DNA of 64,000 bases. Origin: Linum tenue (taxonomy: Eukaryota; Streptophyta; Magnoliopsida; Malpighiales; Linaceae). Positions 47,190-60,029 of this stretch are shown here, in pieces (position 1 is the first letter of the stretch; the number at the start of each line of letters is the position of its first letter). The position numbers were made by a program, and so were the translations under genes. The notes beneath the pieces are model-generated. The model was given only the letters and a program-made list of their open reading frames with translations. It had not been told where the DNA came from and did no database searches. The stretch is taken from NCBI GenBank assembly GCA_946122785.1, contig CAMGYJ010000009.1, forward strand, positions 25,765,633 through 25,829,632. Reading direction: 5' to 3'.

Positions 47190-48735
47190 TTCATTCAAAA
47201 TTAGGCGGGATATAGAAATCCCCAGAATATTGTACAAAATCCAGTACAACAAATCAAGATTAACTGACGAAATAAGGTGAAACCCAGGGTCCAAGAAGTG
47301 CCCTGGTTAGCAAGAAAATCAACACACTAATTAGCTTCTCTATAGACATGGGAAACAAATTCCTCTCTATCTCGACACAATAAGGAGCGAAAGTGATCAA
47401 TAATAACGACATGATGATGATACTTTCAGAACTCTAGAGGAGTTGAATGGCGGACCTCGAGTCAAGTTCCATCCTCACACGCCGGTAGCCCATGTCCAAC
47501 GACAGTTGAAGTCCTTCCACAATGCCTCTTAATTCAAGCCGAGTGATGGAGCAAATCCACAGATTATAACCGAATGCTACAACATCCTAATTGGTCTCTG
47601 ATTATTCCTCCTTCCGCAGCCATGCCAGAATCATGTCGAACGGAGCCGACCGAGTTGAGAGTAACTCACTTGGGAGGAGGCAGCTTCCATGAGATCAACT
47701 CATCCGTTCTGATGGGCAGAAAGGGATGATGAATAATCCTTTCATTGTCCAAGGAATTTCTCACTACATTTGTCCATGCCAGGATGTGTTGGGAGAGAGC
47801 TTTAACTGAAAAGATCTTGTTAGCAAAAAAACATGGTCGTTTCTAACCCGCCACAGGAACCAACAAGTGAGACCAAACTGAAGGCAAGTGTGTTCTTGCT
47901 TAAGATAAATCAATTCAGTCCTCCCAGGGGAGACTGAAGAAATGTTGGTATTCAGAAGGTTGGATAAGTTGCATCCAAGTTAACCTGGCAAACTGATAGT
48001 CCGCAACAGATGCATGACTATTCAGTTGCTGCTCTATAATGTCCACTCCACCTGAATGGAAATGTGACGTTGGTTACGCTAAGAGTTGATGAGAAGACTC
48101 TCCCTAGCAGCAAGCCACAAGAATTTCTGGACTCGAGCAGGACCCCTCCATTGTCATAGTGTCTTCCAATCAAATTGTCTCTCCAACTGCTCATTGTCAA
48201 AGGCAAGGTTGTAGGTAGAGCGAACACGGGAGCACCCGTCGATCTATGAACCCCAGATCGGTACATTATCCCCGACCTTGCTCTCGGCAGTTGCACCCCT
48301 ATACTGCAAGATGGATGAGTTCGAGAGCAACTAACGAAGAAAGTTCAAGTAAAACTCACCTGTAGGATTTGTGAACTGCGCCACCAGGGAATACGGGTTG
48401 ATAGCAGAGCCGTGCTCACAAAAAAAAATCAATAAGTTGGTCATCATATCCACCCAAGGGGTCTATCCAAAAGGAGGTGGATTGATCTTCTTTAATGCTC
48501 ATGTGCATGCATGCTGCCATTATTGGTAATGCCATGCTGATCCCTCTCCAGATGGTAGAAGCTTTGTTTACATTTTTTGCTACCAAGCTCCCCTGTATAG
48601 ATTTGAAGTATTTAGTTTGTAGAATCTGCATCCAGAGCTCATCGGGGTTTTTAATAAAAGTCCAAGAAAGTTTAGAGAAATATCTCAAGTTTAATTCATG
48701 TGCATTATGTAAACCAAAACCTCCTTCATGTTGTG
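47190..48735 (-). pseudogene. LINE remnant D (-): RT end, zinc-binding region and RNase H
   Basis: Reading right to left on the minus strand: GGFGLHNAHELNLRYFSKL and STIWRGI (end of the L1-type reverse transcriptase), QWRGPARVQKFLWLAARESL (zinc-binding region) and ELRGIVEGLQLSLDMGYRRV with MELDSRSAIQLL (RNase H). Many stops and frameshifts make it non-functional. The 5' part is missing. It abuts a plus-strand LINE tail at about 48735. Confidence 0.85.
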
Positions 48736-49306
48736 TATTTGTTTGTTTGGTGGGAGCGCAACCAGAGGATCTTCCAGCAAAATCATGTTTCGTCAACGGT
48801 GGTGAGACGCAAGATTATCAAAAGTGTTATGGAGTGGAACTTGGCCCATGGGAGAATTGATAAGGAGAAAGGAGCCAGGTGGCTCAGGGATACCTTCAAT
48901 TTGATTCGTTCAAGCTGATTTGTTTTGTTGGTTCGTTGTGAGTGTTGAGTGGCTTTTGCGTGTTTCCTTGCTGGGAGCTTGTGATAGCTTTGTTGTGGTT
49001 CCTTTGATACAGCTACTCGTGGCAACTTGCGATTTTTTTTATTTGCCTGAAGTTTTATTGGTAGTGATTTTGAGGAGTGGTGCTTGTTTCTACCACTAAA
49101 GTCTTTGTTTCCGTTTCTTTGCTTTTCAGACCTCTATGTTTCGCCTATGTCAGACGCTTTCTGTGGTTTTTCTGCTGCTTTTCTTGCTGGCAACCCTTTT
49201 TTTTAGTTGCGCCTCTTTTGTGTTGTGTTGTTTAGGGTTTCATAGCTTGTGATGTCCTGGAATTTTTCTTGGTTTCTTGTCTTTAATAAATTATCACCAT
49301 TATAAA
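48736..49306 (+). pseudogene. LINE remnant E (+): ORF2 end and 3' untranslated tail
   Basis: It begins with VWWERNQRIFQQN (end of the zinc-binding region) and WLRDTFNLIRSS, then a T-rich untranslated tail ending near TTTAATAAATTATCACC, a common form of plant L1 3' end. It lies head to head with remnant D. Confidence 0.72.
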
Positions 49307-49639
49307 AAATAGTGACATATGTCATTGCTTTCATATTTTCTCTTTGTCATATGGATAATTGTATTAGCCCTCACCGATAAAGTCCATGTTAACTTTCTCC
49401 ATTACGGCAACGATTCTAATTATCCGTTCAGTCTTCACTGCTTCACCTTGCCATGGTGGAACACAAGAAAAATCTTCACAACATTTCGAAGTCGTTCCCC
49501 CGCGATAGTCGTCTTGATCAACCTGATGACTTGTTGGATAAGTAGCTCGACGACCTTTTAAATAAGGCTTGATCTTTGCAATCAAACTGATAACACTGAA
49601 TCTGTACACGTTTTTACGGTAAAAAACTCGGGCATGACC

Positions 49640-51010
49640 CAAAGATGAATGGATTTTTATACCTCATTTAATAGACAAAGAATCATGTAATTTAGGCATG
49701 AAAAGAAAGAGGACGAGACTATGAGCGTCTGGGATCAAATGGCAACCGATTCGGAGTTCGGATGAGGAGAAATGATCGAAAGATAGCAGCCTCTCCAAAG
49801 TTACGGGTTGTCCTTTAAAGTTATGGTTTAGACCGTAACTTTGCCATTTTGACTGTAACTCGGTGCCACGGGAGGCAGAATACATTCCAGAAGTTACGTC
49901 CTGAACCCCAAAGGTTACGACCATAAATTGGCTTCTGTGAGCTGTATAAAGGCGTTTTTGTGGATTCTAAAAGGGAAGAGTGGGGTTTAGGATCCCAAAC
50001 ACTTAAGGGACGAACCCTGGATAGAGAGCATCTTGGGGTCATTCTTTGGAGCTATTTTGGAGGATTTCTTTGCCACAGGAGCTCGGGAACAAGCTTGGAG
50101 ATAAATCTAAAACGGATTTATGCATTCTCTCTCTTCTCTATGGAGTAACTTCCCTTCACTTAGGTTTTGAGGAACCCTAGCCATGTTTGTTTGAATGGTT
50201 GATTGTATGAGTACTCTTACTTGATAATCTTGAGTTCATATTCAATCTATGCATGTTTTCATGATTCAATTATGCTTTAGTCGAGATTATTGATTCTGCT
50301 TTGATCCTATGAGAGCGAATATGGTCAATAGAGCACCATATTAATAGTACTGGACCGATTGCTTTAGTCGATGGTCGATTCAATGCTTTGTATTGATTGA
50401 GAACCTCATTCAATAGAGGGAATCTAGTTCACAAAACCCTGATAAGTTGTTCTAGAGAAGGATACGTCCCTCTAGGAAACCGATTCAAGAGGGCCTTGAC
50501 TTCTTTAGTCGAGATTCAAGATCTAGTAAAGGATTCTCCGCATTGTGAATGAAATTGAAACAAGTTAGAATTTTCAATCATTAATCTGGCTAGTGGCTAG
50601 GGGGAATCATACCTAAGTTAGTTCCCAACCTGTAATTAGTAGTTTTACTTAGTTTAGTTAGTAGAGTAGTTTATTTAATCAATTCTTAATATGGTTTGCT
50701 AGATAATGAACTGAAGCTAAGTAATAGTAAATCTAGAGACCCGTGGATTAGATATTTATTACTTGTGCCACTATACTACATTCACTTTCATTGGTTACAC
50801 TTGGCCATTTTTAGTAGTTGTGTTTTAGTGAGTCACAAACCCTAAGATTGAAAGCCAAATACAAATAAAATCGAGCCCAATAATTCTACCTCTCATGTGA
50901 ACTAATCTTTGATCATTGAGAAAATTACTTAAATATGTTAAACGATGTTGTGTTGTGTCTCGTTGTACATAGCCCATAAACCCATTTTCTTTTATTCCTT
51001 TGTCGAGACC
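49640..51010 (+). mobile_element. Probable LTR remnant, plus orientation
   Basis: There is a TATA-like TGTATAAAGG at about 49944, then a long non-coding leader-like stretch (for example GAGGAACCCTAGCCATG near 50169), in the manner of large LTRs in plant gypsy elements. Ends, target duplication and coding parts were not found. Confidence 0.3.
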
Positions 51011-51014
51011 TACA

Positions 51015-51530
51015 TGTTGAGTTGGTGTATGTTGGTTTGGTTAAGCCATCAGTCATAATAATATTAGTAACCTGGAGAGCGTTCTAATCTCTCCCATGGA
51101 TTAGTTCATTAAGGATACCACGTAAACCGTCTATGTTCTTGTTTGATTTCAAATTAGATTTGTTAACATGGTATCAAAGCCCGATGCGATGGACTCAGAG
51201 AGACCTAATGTTCATTTAAGCTCCACCAACTATGCTCTTTGGGAATTCCAGTTTAGAGATTTTGTTGAAGGAAAAAGGTTTGCTTGGGATACTTGATGGG
51301 ACTGCGCCGAACCTCAAGCAACCGCACCAGCACAAGAAATTGCATCGTGGACCCAAGACGATGCAAGAGTCCGTTCATTGCTTTTGGGATCATTCGACTC
51401 ATAACCATGTTTGAGTCTCCGTTTATTTTCGACGACAAATCACATGTGGAGGCACTAGGCGTCCACTTATTCAACTGTCAACGTGGCACATCAGTTCGAG
51501 ATACAGACACCCCACAAAATATGTGAATCA
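51015..51530 (+). mobile_element. Copia fragment: short LTR, primer site and start of Gag
   Basis: A segment that may begin TGTTGAGTTGG (51015) ends TTGTTAACA (51178), followed at once by TGGTATCAAAGC (51179-51190), a primer-binding site for initiator tRNA-Met. After it, with a frameshift near 51290, come a Gag start with LSSTNYALWEFQFRDF and QATAPAQEIASWTQDDARVR. The element is truncated soon after. The left limit of the LTR is uncertain. Confidence 0.65.
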
Positions 51531-52163
51531 TGGTATTGACATTTTTCGTACTTCTACACATAAGACTGATATGTAGAAAGTCCGATTAACACAATCGAAA
51601 AACAAGAGAAAAAAACACAAAACATTAGCTTGACAATCCCCAATAATTGAGATGTCTATAAGTCAAGTATTTACACCGGTATAAAAGTAAAGGCCAATAC
51701 ATAATCCGATGGAGACGGCAACCAAGTTGAAGGATGGTTAATTACAAAAACGGTCATGACACATCGGATAAGTGGGCTCTTTTTTTTTTCTTCCGTCGTT
51801 TTTATTCAGTTCACTACTACAACTACACTGAAATCAAGGCAAAATATGAAAATTGCTCAAATAAAAACGAAAAAAGAAAAAAAGAAGAGAACACGAAAAT
51901 TACAAAAATACGAAAAAATGATAATTAATAATTGTAGTACCCCGTCCCTCAAAAGAAAAATACTATTTTTTTATATTATTATTATTTAAAGTTTTTTTTC
52001 CCTCTTTTCTTATGGCGCACGATACGCACACCTTTGAATATTTTTTAATAATCCTCCCTCCCCACCTTCCCCCGCGATTGATGACGACGATCCAATCAAA
52101 CAAAATAAAAATTGAAAATTAAAAAGAAAAAAAAAGTGGCCGTCACCACGTCAGTGATTACGA
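51531..52163. other. Spacer and probable 3' untranslated region of the WRKY gene
   Basis: AT-rich, no coding features. The right end is likely the trailer of the minus-strand WRKY gene. Confidence 0.5.
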
Positions 52164-53451
52164 TCAGCAGATCTGGACCTCCATCCCCAATCCACGGTGG
52201 TGCCTGAACACCGCCGTGCACTCCGGCAACTCCCCCAGATCGGCGAACAACGACTCGTCCTCCTCCCTCATCGGCAGAAACAAATCGCCACCCACGTCAT
52301 CCGCCAGCTGTCCTCCCCTCCTACTCCCCCCCGAGAATATCGGGCTATCCAGAATCGCTGACGTCGACGTCTCCATCTCCCCAAACCACGAGAACTCGCC
52401 GTGATCCGCCGCGGACAGCATCGGCTCGTCCCCGAAACTCGTGAACCTCGTCGCCGCCGCCGCCTCCTCCTCCTCCGGCTCTGCCTCCGGCGACTCCGGG
52501 TTCGCGGGTGGAGTCTCCGGCGTGGCAACTGCGGCGGAGGCGGATTTAGCGGCGTGGTGGTGGTGGTGGTGGTGATTGGTTCTGGAAGGAGGCGGCCAAG
52601 GGTGGTTGTGCTCGCAGGAGTAGGTGACCACTAGCATGGTGGGGTCCACGCGGCTCCTCTCCACTTGTTTCCTCGCTGGGCAGCCCTTCGAACTGCTACA
52701 CCTGTAGTACCCTCTGCCAAAAACAAAATAAATAAAAAAACATCAGCAAATTGTAATGAACAATCGTAATGATCTCGAAAATTAAGAATTAGTTAAATCA
52801 GCCAGCCAGCCATAATTGGCGCCGGTCGATGATTCCTATACATATGCCCAAGTCGTAGAGAACCCGCCAAAATTGGTAATAAAGAAAAGGATGGATTGAT
52901 CAAATTGAGGGAGGGTGGTACGTGGTGGGAAAACCCAAAAAGAAAAAGAAAAAAGGAAAATGAAGGCGACATATTTGGATTAGGACTGAATTATTTGGAG
53001 TTGCGGAATAATTAGGGATTCAATTTGATGGGAATTTGGAGATACCTGGGGTAGGGTGAGCCCTTGATGGGCTTCTGGCCGTATTTTCGCCAGGCCCAGG
53101 AGTCGGCCGGCGGGGGAGCGGTCTCCCCCTTGAGCTTCAAACCTTCCACGTCCTTGATTGGGATCGACACCACTCGCTTATGCGCCCCGCGCTTACCACT
53201 GCACCAACCCATTAACTCAATTATTCACTAATTACAGATCAGAAAAAGGAATTGAAGGGGGGGATGATAATTAATTACCTGCGTTTAGGGGAAGAAGAAG
53301 TGGTAGTGGAAGAAGTGGAGGCCATCTTGATGTCGGAAGCGGAAGGAGGGGAGTCAGGCCCACTTTCCGTACGGGAGTGGTCGTTTTCTTCTAGGCCTAG
53401 CTCGCTGCTGCTCATCATTAGTGAGCTGATGCTGTTGAACTTGCGTTCCAT
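52164..53451 (-). CDS. WRKY65: Group IIe WRKY transcription factor, WRKY65/69-like
   Basis: Three exons on the minus strand: 53279-53451, 53046-53198 and 52164-52713 (173, 153 and 550 nt), which join in frame to 291 residues; introns are GT-AG. The first Met ([11 protein letters not shown]) starts the frame. Residues 40-80 hold SPKRR and the basic stretch [18 protein letters not shown], a nuclear signal. The WRKY domain has [20 protein letters not shown] and the zinc finger [17 protein letters not shown] ending in EHNHPWP (C-x5-C...H-x-H). The second intron splits the domain after PR, the usual place for this group. The tail has a seven-His run, a Pro/Glu-rich acidic region and a conserved ending [14 protein letters not shown] with VFRH, which matches WRKY65. 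Such factors bind W-boxes (TTGAC) in stress and wall-related genes; this role is inferred. The symbol reflects closest recalled homology, with WRKY69 also possible. Confidence 0.93.
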
Positions 53452-55654
53452 TTGGGCCTCTATTCTGCTACCTACTACTGACGGGCCGCCGCCGTCTGTG
53501 TCTGTCCGTCCTTCCTTCCTTCCTGCAGGCAGATATATGGTTTTGTCGTAATTAGAGAGCTGCAGGCCGGCCGGCGGGAGTGGATATTGATGATGAGTTG
53601 AAGAGACAGTTTGGATTGTTCCTCGGAAACCCCGGTCAGAAAGTGGGATGATGATATAGAGAGAGGGCCAGCTGAAAGATATACAGATTAGGAGAGAGAG
53701 AGAGAGAGAGAGAGGAGAGGGATGGGGGAGTTGGTTAATTTGATTGGTGAGTGTGAGCGAGGCAAGAAGAAGAAGAAGAAGAAGAAGAAAATGAAGGGAA
53801 GGGGAGAGAGAGAAGGTGGAGAAAGAGAGAGGGTTTAGTTTTATATTATTATTCTAGTAATAATTATTTTTAATTTTATTATGATAATGAAAATGGCCGC
53901 CATATTGACAGATGAGCCTTTGCCTAGGGTGGGGTTATATATATATATTTTTATTTTATTAGGGACGTGCAAATTAATGTTGTCATTAATTATTTTCTGC
54001 TCCTTTGGTTTTCTTTATAAGTTTATTCATGCCACTATTGCAACATTAATTATTGTCATCCCTAACTAATAATTGAAAATCACTACACCCCTTCTCCCAA
54101 GGTTTATTTCAAATCTCATCACATTAATTACCTCTCTTTCTTTTCATTACACATCATAGCTTCCTCATTACATGACCTATTACCAAAAAGGAAGAAAGAA
54201 CCCTATGTTCATATTATCTATTTTCTTACTTTTTTCTGCTATGTTATCTTCTTCGTGCAAGGCATGGTTGAGTCGAATTACATAAAATGATCGTGATTCC
54301 GTAAGAATAATGTATACATGAACAATTAACTAGAAGTTAGCTAGATATCGTCAATGCACAAATTGATATCTCCTCCAAGTAGACTCAACCCCGCGACATA
54401 TGTAATGCTAAACCAAACACAAGATCAAGTTCAAGCTATATATTCAACCTCGTAATAAAAAACCTAGAACAACCTTAGACCTCACATCATAATTATTGAG
54501 TTAAACCGTTGAACAAGTTCCTAAATTTCTCTTCGTGCACCTAAATTCGAACCTAACTGAAACATCATAAGACTACGTACTCTTGTACACAAAGCTAGAC
54601 AACAAACTATCACAATTCGTAGATACTTCATCATTCAACTTCATTCAAAGAATCACTTTGTGAAAAAACGAACAAAGAAAAGGGATTCAATGGACGTGAT
54701 GAACAATATATATACAAAATTGAACCACTTCTCCAAAGAAGCCCATGGCGGGACCGTATAAGATTAACAAGACAGTCCCACCAATATATTAAAATTAAGC
54801 TCCATCTTTTTGGCTTGAAACAAAGTAATAAGACAAAAGAACAAACCTCTGTATAATATTTCTAAGTTTCGATTTTTTTTTTTGGTAATATATTTCTTAG
54901 TTTCGATAAATGATCATTAGTATTATTGAATATTAATGATACTTTCAAGTGGTAATTATCCTCGAGCTTCTAACATCTCGTCGTATAAGAGATTCATACA
55001 GGGTCAGGGATCATCTGAAAACATATATCAAAACAGCATTTGGCCCCTCCTTTTGTTTTGGCTTGGTCGTTTTCCCTCAAGAGGTTCTAAATAATTTATT
55101 GATACGCATATTTTTTTTTAAAAAAAAAACCTAGCTAGCTAGATGCATGATTTTAAGTGTGATTGGGACAGGATAATTTTGTTTCTTGCTCTCAATATAT
55201 AAATATCTATCATCAATAATAATAATAATAATATATATCCTTGGAACGAGTAAGCTGAAGGCCGGGCCGTAGTATTAAATTTGTTCTATTCATGGGTTCA
55301 ATTATTAAATGGGGACAGTTGCTGTTCACACATACATCACCTTACGCTTAACAACAATAATCAAAGGTGGGGATGTTTGAATTTTTGTGCAAATGATGTT
55401 TGAATGATGATTAAGAATGGGACATTGCCTCTTCAGAAGATAAAAGGGGGGACATGGTAATGAAAGTTATCCGATTAATCTTGTATTTGTGCGAGTATAT
55501 CATGCTCCATGTGATTTCGACTATTTACAGCGATGCAAAGATCATATAGAAGAGCAGTGTTGTATAGGATTATTATATGCACATCGAAAAATGATTTGAG
55601 GCTCGGTGAAAGAAGCTTGGTCTGAAGAAGGAGAATATGTTAGTGGAATTAATG
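53452..55654. promoter_or_regulatory. Region upstream of the WRKY gene, with microsatellites
   Basis: A (GA)n run at about 53693-53713 and an (AAG)n run at about 53764-53787 lie 240-340 bp upstream of the start, likely in the leader or promoter. An ATATATATAT run is at about 53937-53950 and an AATAAT run near 55216-55232. No specific binding site or other gene was recognised. Confidence 0.45.
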
Positions 55655-55662
55655 TGTTCTAC

Positions 55663-56104
55663 TAGGGCTGGCTATTTGGACCGGGACCGGATGAAAAACC
55701 GGAAACCGGACCGTATAATCCGAACCGAGACCGGACCGGGATCGTATAGTAAACAATCCAATCCAATCTTTGGGCTTAGATTTGAGGTAAAAAACCGGAT
55801 AAAGACCGGATAAAAGAGCTCAACACCCAAAACTTAAGGGTAATTTGCATAAACGGTCACAAACCTTTGCACTTAGTGCAAAACTTAACCAACTCCTCAC
55901 CCTTTTAGGCCTTAGGCCACTCAAATTCCCACAATCTCAATATAAAATCAAGACCGAATTGGGACCGGACCGGGTCAAGACCGGACCGGATCAAGACCGG
56001 ACTGTATCCAATCCAATCTTCGGTCTTTATATTTTAAAAAAAACCGGACTGGACCGGATTAATTTGGGCCAATTTAACCGGACCGGACCGTATAGCCACC
56101 CCTA
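55663..56104. mobile_element. hAT-type MITE, 442 bp, GGACCGGACC arrays
   Basis: The tips are TAGGGCTGGCTATTTGG and (reversed) TAGGGGTGGCTATACGG, with a perfect 8-bp duplication TGTTCTAC (55655-55662 and 56105-56112). The ends consist of GACCGGACCGG-like motifs. Confidence 0.95.
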
Positions 56105-56112
56105 TGTTCTAC

Positions 56113-57659
56113 AACAATTTTGTGCATATAGTTAGGAGTATTTTTGGGACATCCATATTTTTTAACGTGGATTGATATTTTTTATGATTGCTTTTGTAAT
56201 TTCGCACTTTCCATAGTCATCATTTATATTTTTTTCTAAGAACAATTGCACATTCACTTTTAGACTTTTAGCGAATGGTTTTTCCTCGATATTTATAAAT
56301 TCTCTCTTACAGAAAAAACTAACATATTTACAAAGAGAAAATATGTACAAGAGTAATAGAATAGAATAGAATAAAATATTATTAGGTTGACCCATAAATA
56401 TTCGGCCAAGTGGTAATATCACTAATTTTGAACCTATAGGTCTCATATTCAAATCTTGTTATTAAGTAGTAAACCCTAACCATATTGTCCGACTCTCCAA
56501 CACGGTTTAATACTCGATTACAATTCTAAACCTAGACTAGTTTAGTCGTAATATAGAATGAAAACAATATATAAATTTTGAGTCAGCAATTGCCTAAAAT
56601 AAAAATATAAAACTAGAGCACATTAATTCTAATTCGTTATCATATGAAGGCCATAAAATTTTGTCGAGAAAGTTTAGTAGCTGTGTAGATACGGCATATA
56701 TAGTTAATAGCTATGCAACAAATTACTAGATATTGATCATTATTGGTTAATTTCCTGACCATTGATCTGAACAGTGACATAAGTGATTGAATAATAATGC
56801 ATTTAGAGATATGCGTATATATATATATACGCGGACTGCAGTCTGCAGACGGCATGAAAACCACCACAGACTGGGATTTGCATTTTTTTAAAGAACAGTC
56901 TTCAGAAGAAGGGTTTGATCATTGATGACCGCATCTATATTGAAATCTCCGGGTTCCAGTGAATGCATATATCGATAGAAATGAGAATTTATATGGCGGG
57001 TTAATAAAGAGAATGGAAATAGAGAAGTTAGTCATTTGCGGTTGTTTAAGTTGAGAATCAAATAACAACGAGCTACTGATATTGTTAGATTTTTTTTGTA
57101 CGTATGCGTTATCATGCAACATGACATAATGTAGCTTAATTAATGAGACCATCGCAAACCAAATCACAAATGTAATTACATATGTCTTTTATGTATCCAA
57201 ATCATCTTTTGACTTTGAAAAGAACAAATAACGCCAAAAGACATAAAATGAAAGTAAAACACAACCTCGGTCTATTATAAGTACATTGATCAAACAATTA
57301 TGATTTTCGCATGAAACATAGTATTTTGTACTAAAGATGCATCGATTAGAAAGAAAAATGTGTCAAATATAGGAATGATAAGCACAATAATCTGAGTGTC
57401 ATCAAATCTCCTCCTAGAGTTTTCTTAGACGTGCTTCGATTGATACAGGCAACATATGAGTTGTTTGATTCTTGCAAGATTTATTCATATCTTGTGTCAC
57501 GGCGTTTACCAAATCTATTAGGCTATAGGGACCCTACGGATTCCTCCCTTGATTACCATACACAATCCAACCAATTGATGATCGATTGTGAAGGACGACC
57601 TTGGCCAGTCACATCCATCACAAAGTCAGATTTGAATTATATATCTTATGAGTAGTAGC
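56113..57659. other. Spacer, with a possible tRNA-derived piece
   Basis: Near 56403-56460 the sequence GGCCAAGTGGTAATATCACT, followed by CATATTCAAATCTTG, resembles a decayed tRNA-type A-box/B-box pair as found in SINEs. No poly(A) tail or target duplication was found. Nothing else was recognised. Confidence 0.3.
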
Positions 57660-58450
57660 TTCGTGTTGGGCGTGCAATTGTTTTGACAATAAACCATATT
57701 GAGAAAGCAAACGCATAAACAAAGAACTCAAATACTCATATATAACCAAGAATCAATAGTAACAAAGTCTAGAGAACCTTAGAGTTCGAAAACCTATACA
57801 ATTAACGAACTAGCCGCTCATGGAGCCCGGATTTGGGAGAACATTAGTCAAAAGCTAAATTCCCAAATCTTAAGAAAATCTGCGACTATATGGAAAATTG
57901 GTGTCTGGGACACCAATTCTGCCACTGGTATGCCCCTGAGGTTTTGGCTCTAGGTTGGAGTGCTGCTCTATCGTTAGAGTAACCTCCCGGTAAGACTTGA
58001 ATCTCAACTCCTATGCAAGGGGGTCTATTTATAGACTATTCTATCATATTTTATGAGATAGAAAGTATGATAGAAAATCTTTTGGCCGATCCTTTAGGTA
58101 TATCTCCAACTTAGCCTCCAAGTCTGGCTCTCTCGAATCTGGGCTGATTTGGGACTCTCCAGATTGGCTTATAGTCCTCCAATTTGGGATTGAGCCTACT
58201 AGTTCGATACCAAATTTTAGGATTCGCTCCAATCTCAGTGTGTGACTACTTCCACAGTTGGATGTTGATGTCTCCCACTTTTAAATTGCGGTGCACTGGA
58301 TATACTTTGACTTGAAAACACATAAACACTATAAACAGTGCATCGAAATAATAAAAGTAATCATAGGAGCTACTAAAACACACATTTGAGTGATTACCAA
58401 ACAATTCCAAACTATTATGTCACTAATAAATATATGAAACTATGCAAAAC
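57660..58450 (-). mobile_element. Possible LTR remnant, minus orientation
   Basis: On the minus strand the region holds AGTCTATAAATAGACCC (about 58022-58038), a TATA box of LTR type, followed by G/A-rich non-coding DNA. A short inverted repeat around TCTATCATATTTTATGAGATAG lies beside it. Ends were not found. Confidence 0.3.
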
Positions 58451-60029
58451 TTCCATAAAATAAGGGTACAAACTCTGTTTTCAGAACCGGATCGGAGGCT
58501 GAACCGGAAAAGTTTGTAGTTTACGGTTCAATGGTTAACCATTACAAAACCGTTGGTAAATCATTGATAGAACCGTTCATGATATATAACATACGAGACT
58601 TGTATATTACACTAATTTAATAATGAAATTATCATTGATCATAAACAATTTTAAATTCATATCATCACCAAAATATCTAATAAATCATTGAAACCGTCTC
58701 ACAGAAGAAATCATAATTTTTTTAATTCAAGTTAAGAAATTATGGTTCCGGTTGATAGTGGATCACGTAAAAAAGAAAACAATGTTGAAAAATGAGAAGA
58801 CATATATAAAATAAATAATCATAGCTTGATGGTTTTAGTTTACGCTAAAGTATTTTTTTAAAAACTTTTGTGCTTAAAATAGTTAACTAGTGGACTAGTT
58901 AAACCGCGATGGTTCATCTGGTTTTATGTGAACTGTGAGAATTTGTTTGGTCCATCAATAACTGTCCAAACAATGAACCATACCGCTATCATAACTGGTT
59001 TGATAGTTCTACTGGCCCAACCGTTATTTCGATCAGGTTCTTATAACAAAATAGTACAGTGCCATAAGGTGGTTTAGCATTACACTTGGCGGAGTTTCTT
59101 ATCTTACCCAAAGCAGTATTCATAAATCAATCAACACATTGGTGTAGTTTCCTATCATACCGATGCACATATCAATAGATAAATTGTATAAGCATATAGT
59201 TCTTATCATACTTGTTTGAAACATGATAAACAAGTAAGAACGACGAACATCACTGAAAAAGAACCTTAATTATATGAAATAAAATCAAAGTTAACAATCT
59301 TTGAATTACTTCCTCCACCTAAACAACTAGGGTTCTTGCCACAACTAAAACTGTTTCAAATGAGTAGGGTTGCATAATCTAGTACTTCAGTGATTTGGAT
59401 AGGCAACTTTGTTGACCGCGGGATGGAGATCCCTTAACATATACAATGCTAATAGGTGGTGCGAGGGAGACATCAAATATCCCCAGTGCGCATTGCTGAC
59501 CAAGTCAGATGTTATTTGGATGTAATTAAAGATAACTCCTACAGGATATACTTTCCTATTTCTTCTTATTTAATTAAAAATATATTTTTATTTCTTTAAG
59601 ATAATACCTAAATACTCTTTCTTTGTAAGTTTGCATAGACCCATACATTTTACTAAGTGATCAAATGGATTACAAATTTTGAGGGTAGAGAGTATGTACA
59701 TATGCCATTTTGATAGGGCTAGTACTATTGGATTTTTTTTACAGGACTATTGTAGTCTTTTCAAAAGACTTCTAGCTGAACCTTTTATAGAAGTACTTTT
59801 TAAATTATTTTGGTCCATAAACTATATAAATACTTTTTCATATAAAAGATAATGTAAAATGATTAAATAAGTGTTAAAATAAGATCAATTTTTTAGTTTT
59901 AAAATGATATTAATGAGATTAAATTATGTTTTCTAAAAAAAAATTAAAATTGATAAGGATGATCTTGATTCCAAAACAGTTTTTCGGAGAGCTTATGCTT
60001 TTGTATTATAAAAATATTTCAGCTTTTTC
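58451..60029. other. Spacer with a degenerate AACCGG-rich stretch
   Basis: 58480-59040 starts CAGAACCGGATCGG and ends near ATTTCGATCAGGTTCTT, which are weakly inverted and hold AACCGTT motifs. It may be a decayed hAT MITE, but no target duplication was found. The rest is AT-rich spacer. Confidence 0.35.

Noticed and set aside
58480..59040. Possible hAT MITE with AACCGG motifs
   Set aside because: The ends pair weakly and no 8-bp duplication could be found.
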